From: Bernardetia sp042180575
GTDB lineage: Bacteria > Bacteroidota > Bacteroidia > Cytophagales > Bernardetiaceae
Assembly (NCBI RefSeq): GCF_042180575.1
Contig: NZ_CP170094.1
Coordinates: forward strand, 4,650,001 to 4,714,000
Reading direction: 5' to 3'
Length of the DNA stretch: 64,000 nt
The notes below the pieces were generated by a model. That model had not been told where the DNA came from and did no database searches. It was given only the letters and a program-made list of their open reading frames with translations. Below are positions 1 to 7,312 of this stretch, one piece after another. Numbering within the stretch: position 1 is the stretch's first letter; every line of letters starts with the position of its first letter. The translations under genes and the position numbers were made by a program.

Positions 1-265
1 ATGCTTCTTTATCAGAGGAATAGGCACAATACATACTTCCTTCAGGATCAAAATTTATTACCTCAGTTAGTTGAGGTTGTTTTTCTTCTAAAAATACTCG
101 TGCTAATGAAGCCCAGTCGTAACCATTTCCTTCAAATCCTTCTTCTGCTCGTGCTTCAAAAATCTCAGCTTTATATTCTATAGCTGATAAACAAACAGAA
201 GCACTTTTTTCGTGGTCTGTCCAAAAGAAAGGTTTGATTTGGTTTTCAAAATCTTGATTGTTCAT
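1..265 (-). CDS. Imm51-family immunity protein, 3' part outside window
   Basis: The first 88 codons of a minus-strand gene are present, starting at the ATG at 265-263 and running off the window edge. The translated part contains EEGFEGNGYDWASLARVFLE followed by INFDPEGSMYCAYSSDKEA, the pattern I associate with the Imm51 immunity family of polymorphic toxin systems (conserved GNGYxW, then FDPExxM). Such proteins neutralise a cognate toxin in the cytoplasm. The toxin gene is not visible and would be expected further left. The opposite-strand frame over the same bases is a shadow. Family assignment is by recall of the motif. Confidence 0.75.
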   Translation of the reverse strand, partial: MNNQDFENQIKPFFWTDHEKSASVCLSAIEYKAEIFEARAEEGFEGNGYDWASLARVFLEEKQPQLTEVINFDPEGSMYCAYSSDKEA

Positions 266-402
266 GTTTTTATTTTTTGGTAAGAGTTGTTTTAAAACAT
301 TCAAATTTAATCAACTTATAGATTTTACTCACTATATAATAGATTTTTTCTTGTCGTTGATGAGGATATCAAAAACGGTAGGAAAATTATAAGTTATCAG
401 TT

Positions 403-906
403 TTAGGACAAATACCATTCATCTGTTGGGAAATTATCAACAAGATTTTGTGAGTTTATGAAGCAATCTTTTATTACCCAATTGGGTTTGTATATTTTGA
501 CTTCTTTATTTTTATCAAAATTTACATTTTTCAAGACTATTTCTGGAAATTCTGTAGATCGTAAAGTACAATTTGAAATGATACATGTATTCAAAATAGA
601 GTTTGTAAAGCATGCTCTAGTTAAATCACAGTTATCAAAAACAGTTTTATTTATAGTAGAACTTGAAAAAATTACCTTATAAAAGTTGCAATTTAAAAAC
701 TTAGATGAGGAAATTATAGAATCACTAATCTCTAAACCTTGTAAGTCACAGTTTGTAAATTCACAATTTTTGATAATTGTCTTAGTTGAAACTCCGTATA
801 AATCCAAGTTTGTCAATTTGAGATTCTCTAAAAATAAATCAACAACTTGTAATTCTTTTTTTTCTACTAAATACGTTTCAAAATTTTCTTTTTTATTGAA
901 ATACAT
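403..906 (-). CDS. Pentapeptide-repeat-like protein
   Basis: A 167-residue protein without a signal peptide. From about residue 25 to 125 it shows a run of five-residue periods with Leu/Phe at the centre and Asn/Asp/Cys/Ser around it (for example NCEFTNCDLQGLEIS, NCDLTRACFTNS), typical of right-handed quadrilateral beta-helix pentapeptide proteins. The C-terminus leaves the repeat (YKPNWVIKDCF...). It lies 138 nt upstream of the truncated Imm51 gene, on the same strand, so it may be another immunity or accessory protein. That role is inferred from context only. Pentapeptide proteins also occur as gyrase protectors, but nothing here points to that. Confidence 0.7.
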   Translation of the reverse strand: MYFNKKENFETYLVEKKELQVVDLFLENLKLTNLDLYGVSTKTIIKNCEFTNCDLQGLEISDSIISSSKFLNCNFYKVIFSSSTINKTVFDNCDLTRACFTNSILNTCIISNCTLRSTEFPEIVLKNVNFDKNKEVKIYKPNWVIKDCFINSQNLVDNFPTDEWYLS

Positions 907-1147
907 TTTAATTGTTGTTTTTAATTTGTCTTTGTGAAAATAAATTATTTTTTTAATAAATATTCCATCAAATTTAAAAAACTCAAAACCTCTACTTTGC
1001 TTTTGATGTTAAAATGAAGACTAGCTTAATTAATGCCTTATTATCTTATAAACGTTTCTTAAATATTACTCATATTGTAGAAATAAATACAGATAATAAA
1101 AAGTATCTTTTTAGTAATTTTCTAACTCTTAATCCCTATTTTCTATT

Positions 1148-1456
1148 TTGCCTAAACTTACTTTTTTTTATATTCCCTGTAAAGACGAAGATGAAACTTT
1201 GCATTTATCGAAGCTGCTTTTAGATGAAAAATTAGTAGCCTGTACTAATTCTATGCCTATAAAAAGTTGTTATTTTTGGCAGGGGAAAATTGAAAATGAT
1301 ACCGAACAAGCTTTGATTGTTAAGACATTACCTGAAAAAGCCAAGAGTGTTACTCATTTTTTAGAACAAAGTCATTCTTATGATACACCTTGTATTGCTT
1401 TTTGGGAAATAGAAGTAAATGAAGGATATTTTGAATGGGCAAAAAATCAACTCTAA
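1148..1456 (+). CDS. cutA: CutA divalent-cation tolerance protein
   Basis: A 102-residue protein with the CutA layout: a first beta strand ending in PCKDE, the conserved LLDEKLVACTNSMPIKSCYFWQ segment (the family has LAxCVN..p...iYxWxG), then a QALIVKTLPEKA strand and an HSYDTPCIAFWEI segment corresponding to HPYexPeii. CutA proteins are trimeric cytoplasmic proteins linked to divalent-metal tolerance; their biochemical role is unsettled. The start is a TTG: the only in-frame upstream codons before a stop at 1130 are non-start codons apart from ATT, so the protein begins MPKLTFF. It has the usual family length and faces the NAT gene convergently. Confidence 0.88.
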   Translation: MPKLTFFYIPCKDEDETLHLSKLLLDEKLVACTNSMPIKSCYFWQGKIENDTEQALIVKTLPEKAKSVTHFLEQSHSYDTPCIAFWEIEVNEGYFEWAKNQL

Positions 1457-1540
1457 AAATACAACTTGATAAATCAAATTACGACCTCAAAATTATGTAG
1501 CAGCTTGATTTATCAAGTTGAGTTATTGTATTTTTTTAAT
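1457..1540. terminator. Bidirectional hairpin between cutA and NAT gene
   Basis: The arms CAACTTGATAAATCAA (1462-1477) and TTGATTTATCAAGTTG (1505-1520) are perfect 16-bp complements around a 27-nt loop, with A- and T-rich flanks on both sides. It sits between two convergent genes and can end transcripts from both directions. Confidence 0.75.
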
Positions 1541-1542
1541 TC

Positions 1543-2322
1543 TTAACAAAGATTTTCCTCTAAGATATTCATACCAAATTCTTCTCTAACAATTTGATAA
1601 AACTCTTCATCATTTTGGATAGTGCGTTCTTGTTTTTCTTCTCCTATTGTTTTGATAAACTTATTATTGAATAATGTAATTCTGCCTTCTTCTGTTGGAA
1701 GTGTACAGATTCTATTTTTTACAAAATAAGAGTCTTCTGAATACTGTTTGAAGTTGATTTGCTCGTAAAACTCTTCTATTTTTCTAGAAATGGTTTCAAA
1801 AGTATATATTTTTTTGAATTTATAGCCTTTTCTTGATTCAGATAAAATGTAATTTGATTTATTCACTTGAATTATTTTATAAATTGCATCTCTATCTTTA
1901 TAAACATAATTATCAATTTTGGAGGGGATTTTCATAGGTTCTGTAAAAAGGTTGCCATAACCTACATCGACAAGCCAGTTTTCTTCTAGTTTTACGATGA
2001 TTGCTAAATGGTCAAATTGTCCAGCCAAATTTTCTCTTTTGTCATACATGCTTGCAGATACAATATGACAGTCAAATCCAATTTCTTTGAGAAGGTTATA
2101 AAATAGAAAGTTGAGTTCGTAGCAAAATCCTCCTCGTTTTTCTACAATAATTTTTTCATACAGTGAATCTAAATCAATTTTCAAAGGTTTTTTTAGATGA
2201 ATATCTAAATCTTCAAAAGGAATAGCAAAGACATGTTTTTTGTGTAATTCGTTGAGCGTTTGTAGGTTGTTTTTTGGTGTTTGCCGATAATCTATTCGAC
2301 GTAAATAGTTGTCTAATTTCAT
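1543..2322 (-). CDS. nat: Arylamine N-acetyltransferase
   Basis: A 259-residue NAT/NhoA-family enzyme that transfers acetyl from acetyl-CoA to arylamines or hydrazines through a Cys-His-Asp triad. The triad is visible: Cys67 in the hallmark EKRGGFCYELN, His105 in GQFDHLAI and Asp119 in WLVDVGYG. The N-terminal IPFEDLDIHL is also characteristic. The length matches bacterial NATs (about 260-280). It is cytoplasmic, with no signal sequence. It appears to be a single-gene unit with the long hairpin just downstream. Confidence 0.92.
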   Translation of the reverse strand: MKLDNYLRRIDYRQTPKNNLQTLNELHKKHVFAIPFEDLDIHLKKPLKIDLDSLYEKIIVEKRGGFCYELNFLFYNLLKEIGFDCHIVSASMYDKRENLAGQFDHLAIIVKLEENWLVDVGYGNLFTEPMKIPSKIDNYVYKDRDAIYKIIQVNKSNYILSESRKGYKFKKIYTFETISRKIEEFYEQINFKQYSEDSYFVKNRICTLPTEEGRITLFNNKFIKTIGEEKQERTIQNDEEFYQIVREEFGMNILEENLC

Positions 2323-2499
2323 TTCTTAATTATTTGTGTGTTTATTGGTTATTTTTACTATTCTTGCTAGTTTATTCATTTTCAACAAACTAGAATTAAG
2401 TAGCATTTTTTTTTCTTAGAATGTTACTACAAATAGCTATTGTAAAAGTAGTAAAATTATAGATAGTAGTTTCAATGTTATAACTTACTTTAAGGAAAT

Positions 2500-2540
2500 A
2501 AAAAACGACCTAAGAATTTTGGTGTTTCTTGGGTCGTCTC
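2500..2540 (-). terminator. Intrinsic terminator downstream of exported DUF6263-like gene
   Basis: On the minus strand a 12-bp stem (positions 2537-2526 with 2518-2507, one G-T pair) and a short loop are followed by a run of six T. It lies 29 nt after the stop codon of the gene at 2566-3444. Confidence 0.85.
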
Positions 2541-2565
2541 AGTTATTTTTTTAAATATCTGCTTT

Positions 2566-3444
2566 TTACTTAGGGAGTAATGTAAATTTTGTTTTTTTGT
2601 TGGCATTCATAACTCCTTTTGCTTCTAAAGACATAATTCCATTATACGAAATCCATCTTCCTTTATCTATCGAAAATTCAGCAATCGCTTGATGGCTAAA
2701 TCTCATCATTGAGTCTTTTTTTCCTCCAGTTTCAAAAAGAGCAGGAGAGTTAAAAGTTCCATGTACATATTCATCTAAGTTATATTTTAGCACTGCAATT
2801 CTTTCCCCATCTATTACTTTTATATCTACTAAAGTAACTTCGTTTATCTTATAAGAACTATCACATTCAAAATTTTGGTCGTTAGTAATAAAATTTACAT
2901 CCAATTCCCATGTATCTCCTATACTTACAGGTTTATTTGGTAATTCAAAAAAAACTGAGATTAAATTCTTTTGTCTGCTTTGAAGCCAAAAACTATGAAC
3001 TTCTCCTGTTTCAAGTACAGAACCACGCAATACAATGCCTTCATTCATCGCACTCATCATTCTAAGAATAGTCTTAGTTCCTCTGATAGTATCATTTTCC
3101 ATTTCTGAATCAGATTCTCCATCATACATTTTCATCTGAATATCTACAACTCCGTCCTCTTTTTTGTGTAAAGTTGTGATATAATCCATGTCATATACAA
3201 CTTTATTTAATTGATTAAAGAATTTTTGTGATTCTGACAATCCTTCTTTCTTATTAGTAGAAAGAGCATTGAAAAGACTTCCAAGATCCATTTCCATATA
3301 AGAGCTATCAATTTCTTTCATAGCTGTCATATAATTGAGGTCTTCATTTTCTTGAATTTTCCATCTCAAATCGACACTTTCTTTGTCTTGAGCAAACGTT
3401 GTAATGGTAATAAAAACAAATAAAACTGATAAAATACTTTTCAT
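2566..3444 (-). CDS. Exported protein, DUF6263-like
   Basis: A 292-residue protein with an N-terminal signal peptide (hydrophobic SVLFVFITITTFA then QDK). The mature part is beta-rich. It contains the segment ELPNKPVSIGDTWELDV and later HQAIAEFSIDKGRWISY, which resembles Bacteroidota exported proteins of the DUF6263 type; that assignment is from memory and moderate. It starts 12 nt downstream of the TPR gene at 3457, so the two are probably co-transcribed and end at the terminator at 2500-2540. No catalytic motif is seen. Likely periplasmic or surface; function unknown. Confidence 0.6.
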   Translation of the reverse strand: MKSILSVLFVFITITTFAQDKESVDLRWKIQENEDLNYMTAMKEIDSSYMEMDLGSLFNALSTNKKEGLSESQKFFNQLNKVVYDMDYITTLHKKEDGVVDIQMKMYDGESDSEMENDTIRGTKTILRMMSAMNEGIVLRGSVLETGEVHSFWLQSRQKNLISVFFELPNKPVSIGDTWELDVNFITNDQNFECDSSYKINEVTLVDIKVIDGERIAVLKYNLDEYVHGTFNSPALFETGGKKDSMMRFSHQAIAEFSIDKGRWISYNGIMSLEAKGVMNANKKTKFTLLPK

Positions 3445-3456
3445 TTTTCTTTAAAT

Positions 3457-4389
3457 TTAATTGCAGTATTTGATTAATAATTGATTTACTTCTTTTCCAT
3501 AGTTTTTCTCAAAATTTAATGATTTGGCTTTATTCAAATATTCACATACCTTCTCCATATTTTTTTCATCAATGGCAATTATGGCAAGATTACGATATGC
3601 GTAGGAGTTAGTAGGTTTGATAGCTAAGGATTTATTAATAATCTTTTTTGCTTCTTCACTTTTACCCATATTATGTTTATTTAATCCATAATTATTTAGA
3701 AATAAAGCGTCTTTATCATCATAAATCGATTGAAAAACTGAATCGGCTTCTTCATATCTTTTTAACATAGAATAGCAATAAGCCAAATTCATTTCATTCG
3801 GAGCTTTTGGATTTAACTCTTTAACTTTTATCAAATCTTGCAAAGCACATTCAAAATTTTGTGATGCAAAACACACCTCAAGTCTTTTTTGGTAATACCA
3901 CCAGTTATTAGTTTCGTTTTCGATAGCTTTATCAAAATTATTTTTAGCTTCTTCAAACTTGCTTTGAGAATAAAGAAGTTGTCCCTTATTGAAATAACCA
4001 CTTGCCATTTTAGGAAACTCTTTAATTACTCTGTCGTAATAGAAATGAGCACTATCAGCTTGTCTTAATGAAGCATAACAATTAGCAAGGTTTACCAATG
4101 CCATACCTAGTTCTGGTGCATCTGTCTTTACAATTTCTAAAAAAAGTGGTTTTGCTTCTAACACTTCCTTCATCTCTGCATAAGCATGAGCCATCCAAAA
4201 TTTTACTTGTATGGAAGGATTTTTTTTGTATTCTTTCTGAAACTTCTTTAATGCTTTATCATATTCTTTATTGGCAAAGTAGTTTTGTCCTTCCTGCATA
4301 GTTTTACTTGCCTGTTGTGCTTTAGCCGAAAAAGCAAATAAACAGACGAACAGTAGCAATATGTAAATAACGAAATTATATTTTTTCAT
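3457..4389 (-). CDS. Exported tetratricopeptide-repeat protein
   Basis: 310 residues with a signal peptide (VIYILLLFVCLFAFSAKA, cleavage before QQ) and then consecutive TPR helices from about residue 30 to 300. Recognisable repeat cores include YFANKEYDKALKKFQKEYKK, YFNKGQLLYSQSKFEEAKNN and YRNLAIIAIDEKN. TPR proteins act as protein-binding scaffolds; no enzymatic domain is present. The downstream gene follows after 12 nt. The gene lies 62 nt after another exported TPR protein at 4452-5783, suggesting a small group of envelope scaffold proteins on one transcript. Confidence 0.75.
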   Translation of the reverse strand: MKKYNFVIYILLLFVCLFAFSAKAQQASKTMQEGQNYFANKEYDKALKKFQKEYKKNPSIQVKFWMAHAYAEMKEVLEAKPLFLEIVKTDAPELGMALVNLANCYASLRQADSAHFYYDRVIKEFPKMASGYFNKGQLLYSQSKFEEAKNNFDKAIENETNNWWYYQKRLEVCFASQNFECALQDLIKVKELNPKAPNEMNLAYCYSMLKRYEEADSVFQSIYDDKDALFLNNYGLNKHNMGKSEEAKKIINKSLAIKPTNSYAYRNLAIIAIDEKNMEKVCEYLNKAKSLNFEKNYGKEVNQLLIKYCN

Positions 4390-4451
4390 TTTATGAAATA
4401 GAATTTTATAGGCTTTAGTTTTTTGTAAAAAACAAAAATACTATTTTAATT

Positions 4452-5783
4452 TTACTTTCCATTTTCTAACAAATGAAAATAACCTTTCAACCTATAAGAA
4501 TATCTAGTTGGGTCTGTCGCTAGTGTTCTAAATTCCTTCTTTATAAGCTCTATCAAATCCTCTTCAAACTCTCTATCTTCAATATAAGCACAATTCATTT
4601 TTACAAATTGCATAAGAGCAGAATTTGGGAAATCTGACAATGCTTTCTCTAAATCTGGATTGTCATAAGTATTTTTTTCTGCCAATCCCATAAAATAACT
4701 CATTGCAAATCGTTCATCTTTGTATTCATTCCAACCTTTTTTATCTGTTTCTTCTGAAACTTTTCCATTTACAGTTGCTTCCAGATAGGCATAAATATTC
4801 AGTAGTTCAATGTCTTTTGTAGAATCTGCCAAAGATATTATTTCATCTTTTCTTGAATCAAAAAATGTTTTTTCATCTAGTATTTTATTAGTAAAAGCTA
4901 TATTAAGCAAATCAGAAGTAATATTTCCATTTGGAAAAAATCTATTGTTGTCAATAATCATTTCTGATTGAGATAAAAGAGTTTTTATAGAATCAGATTT
5001 TCCATATCCTTTTGACATTTTTTTGATAGAACTATACGCATTCAAATCAAGATATATTTCACTAGACTTTCCATACGTTTGAGCTATCAATTCTAAATCT
5101 TTTTCTAAGAAAAACTCTTGAACAAGTGTATTCCACCAATCTATTTCCCAGTTTAAGTCTAAGAAAATCAAATCATAAGTGCTTTTTTCATTCTTTTCTT
5201 GCATTTTTAATCGTAATTCAGAACGCTTTTTGATTTGGTCTGTTCTGCCATGAATGAGATAAATAGCTTTATCAATTCCGACATGATTTTTTGCATGATT
5301 ACAAGCATTCCAACTCTTTATAGCTTTATCTTTTTCTCCACTGTTCAAATAACATTCAGACAACCACAAATCAATTCTATAATCTGTTTCTGCTTGCTTT
5401 TGATACGCCAAATAATACGGAATAGCTTCTTTATACAATCCTTTTCTGTGTAATTGCATCGCATATTCAAGCGAAAAATTAAGTTCATTTGGTTTGAGTT
5501 CAATCGCTTTTTTGTGCAATTCAAAAGACTTTTCTTCATCAATATTGTATAAAGCTGTTCCAATCAAATACATTTTGTATTCATCTGTCGCTTGATTAGC
5601 CAGTTCATCAACACACTTTTTACAATCTGTTTCTGAAAGGCATGTTGAGAAAAAAGTGGTAAAAGAATCCGATAATTCTTTTTCTGCTTTATCAATTTTA
5701 TCTCTACTGTTTTCTAAATTTTGAGCTTGACAAGAAAAAGATAGAAAAGATAGAACGAGTAAAATATTGATTTTCAATTTCAT
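4452..5783 (-). CDS. TPR lipoprotein
   Basis: 443 residues. The N-terminus ILLVLSFLSFSC is a lipobox ending at Cys18, so the mature protein should be lipid-anchored. The next 150 residues hold TPR-like helical pairs (ATDEYKMYLIGTALYNIDEE, GLYKEAIPYYLAYQKQ, YLNSGEKDKAIKSWN). The rest is helical without a recognised domain. It is separated by 22 nt from the DUF1835 gene upstream on the same strand, so it could be the tail of the same transcript as the ATPase/PIN group, although its envelope location argues for a separate role. Function not known. Confidence 0.7.
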   Translation of the reverse strand: MKLKINILLVLSFLSFSCQAQNLENSRDKIDKAEKELSDSFTTFFSTCLSETDCKKCVDELANQATDEYKMYLIGTALYNIDEEKSFELHKKAIELKPNELNFSLEYAMQLHRKGLYKEAIPYYLAYQKQAETDYRIDLWLSECYLNSGEKDKAIKSWNACNHAKNHVGIDKAIYLIHGRTDQIKKRSELRLKMQEKNEKSTYDLIFLDLNWEIDWWNTLVQEFFLEKDLELIAQTYGKSSEIYLDLNAYSSIKKMSKGYGKSDSIKTLLSQSEMIIDNNRFFPNGNITSDLLNIAFTNKILDEKTFFDSRKDEIISLADSTKDIELLNIYAYLEATVNGKVSEETDKKGWNEYKDERFAMSYFMGLAEKNTYDNPDLEKALSDFPNSALMQFVKMNCAYIEDREFEEDLIELIKKEFRTLATDPTRYSYRLKGYFHLLENGK

Positions 5784-5805
5784 GGAAATATTTTGTGTTG
5801 TTTAT

Positions 5806-6570
5806 TTATATAGAAGTTTTATTTATCGCATCAAAAAGCCGTTTTACCTGCAAATCTCCAAGACCATAAATAGATTCTCTTTTGCAAAACTCTCTAAAAA
5901 CAGGCGCAAATTCTTTCGTATCTAAATCTTTCATTATTTGAAGGAGTGACGTTTTGGGTCTTCCTAATTTTTCTTCATTTGTTGGAAAGCGTTGAAGATG
6001 TGCATCTATGGCAGGAAGAATAAAAGCATAATTTTCACCCAGTTCTTTAGCTGTTTGTAGTAATTTTTCGGTGTCATTATTTTTGTAATGTTCCCAAAGT
6101 AGAGCAATTTTATGTAGCTCATTCTGACCAATAGACAAACGATTTTCATAAATAGAAATCAATTCAGATTCATCAAGACCACCAAAACCGTATTGTGTAT
6201 GTTCTTTCGGACGAACTAAAAAAATAGAATTTTTCTGACCATTTTTATTCAAAAGATGCACTACAAACCAAAAATTTACTTGGCAAAACAAATCATCTTC
6301 AAACCATAGATTAATAGCTACCTCACTAGGAAGAGCCTGTATTTTCTCAAATTCAGAAACCGTTTTTTCAAAATAATCTTCTTTGCTATATCCTGCGTAA
6401 TGGCTACTAATAAATGTAGCTCTCGTTTCATAAAACTCCTCCAAACTCTCTCCTTCTACATTTCCATCTACCAAAGCCTCTCTAGCAATGATAATTTTGC
6501 CTTTTATAGTTTTTGGAAACTGCTCTTTTAAAGAATCTCCGTTTAGAATATGGTATTGTTGAGGTTTCAT
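5806..6570 (-). CDS. DUF1835-like protein
   Basis: 254 residues, cytoplasmic. The N-terminus YHILNGDSLKEQFP followed by GKIIIAREALVDGNVEGE resembles the DUF1835 domain (HIxxGDxL... REcLxxGp), and INLWFEDDLFCQVNFWFV is a typical internal strand of that family. The C-terminal 80 residues, including LGRPKTSLLQIMKDLD and GLGDLQVKRLFD, form a separate helical part. The biochemical role of DUF1835 is not established. It is the last gene of a tight run: 15 nt after the PIN gene stop, which itself overlaps the 89-residue protein, which follows the ATPase by 5 nt. The spacing suggests co-transcription with that putative defence/TA group. Confidence 0.6.
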   Translation of the reverse strand: MKPQQYHILNGDSLKEQFPKTIKGKIIIAREALVDGNVEGESLEEFYETRATFISSHYAGYSKEDYFEKTVSEFEKIQALPSEVAINLWFEDDLFCQVNFWFVVHLLNKNGQKNSIFLVRPKEHTQYGFGGLDESELISIYENRLSIGQNELHKIALLWEHYKNNDTEKLLQTAKELGENYAFILPAIDAHLQRFPTNEEKLGRPKTSLLQIMKDLDTKEFAPVFREFCKRESIYGLGDLQVKRLFDAINKTSI

Positions 6571-6585
6571 TTTTTTGAAAATTTT

Positions 6586-7041
6586 TTAATTTCTGTCCAT
6601 TACAATAACAGGACAAAATACACTATCCAAATGTGAAAAATCTTTATCCATTGTTAGCAAAGTAGAATCTGTCAAAATAGTTGTTGCAGCAATCCAAATA
6701 TCATTTTTACCCATATTACGTGCTGCCATTCCAATAGGTAAAGGTTTATTTTTTAGTTTTCCTTGACTGTACGCATCTATATCTGAATAAATATATTGAA
6801 TGTCCTTTGTATCAATTGGAATGACTAAAAATTCATCCAAAAAATCTATCATATTCTGAAATTTTGTATCAGACCAATGACGTTGTTTTGCCAAAGACAT
6901 AAGTTCAGCAGAAGTAACAATAGAAATAAATAAAAAATTAGAATCTGAAAATAGGTTCAAATCTTCTAATTTCTTAGTAATTGTTGGTTCTCCTCTAAAA
7001 TAACCTAACAATATATTGGTGTCTAGTACGTAATTCATCAA
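6586..7041 (-). CDS. PIN-domain ribonuclease, VapC-type toxin
   Basis: 151 residues with a complete PIN active site: Asp7 (YVLDTNILLGYF), Glu46 (VTSAELMSLAKQR), Asp114 (GKNDIWIAA) and Asp132 (TMDKDF). PIN toxins of the VapC class cleave tRNA or rRNA in the cytoplasm with Mg2+ and are held inactive by a cognate antitoxin. The start overlaps the end of the preceding 89-residue gene by 4 nt (ATGA), the usual toxin-antitoxin coupling. A second Met directly after the first could also be the start. Whether it acts as an independent TA toxin or works with the upstream ATPase is not decidable from sequence. Confidence 0.88.
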   Translation of the reverse strand: MMNYVLDTNILLGYFRGEPTITKKLEDLNLFSDSNFLFISIVTSAELMSLAKQRHWSDTKFQNMIDFLDEFLVIPIDTKDIQYIYSDIDAYSQGKLKNKPLPIGMAARNMGKNDIWIAATTILTDSTLLTMDKDFSHLDSVFCPVIVMDRN

Positions 7042-7307
7042 TTCAAATCATTTAAAAGGCTTTCAAAAGAATCTTCATCAGCTAATTTCCCCTGCATATT
7101 TTTTATGTTTTGCATAGAAAAATGGTGTTCAGAGATAAATAAGTTTACATCAAATTTTTCTTTGATTGTTTTTACATATTTCAAAGCAGGATTTGAATAT
7201 TCTACCAAATCATAAATCATTTTCTCCAAAGAATTAAATAATTCCTCTTGTTTGATTTCTTTTATGACTCTAAATAGTCTGTCTTTTCTGTGTTCTAAAT
7301 TTTGCAT
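7038..7307 (-). CDS. Small helical protein, probable antitoxin of the PIN toxin
   Basis: 89 residues, highly charged and predicted helical (RKDRLFRVIKEIKQEELFNS at the N-terminus, acidic end DEDSFESLLNDLN). Its gene overlaps the PIN gene by 4 nt and sits 5 nt after the ATPase gene. The position and the N-terminal helix pattern are like Bacteroidota type II antitoxins that pair with PIN or RelE toxins. I do not recognise a named DNA-binding fold. The antitoxin call is inferred from context. Confidence 0.6.
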   Translation of the reverse strand: MQNLEHRKDRLFRVIKEIKQEELFNSLEKMIYDLVEYSNPALKYVKTIKEKFDVNLFISEHHFSMQNIKNMQGKLADEDSFESLLNDLN

Positions 7308-7312
7308 TGTTT

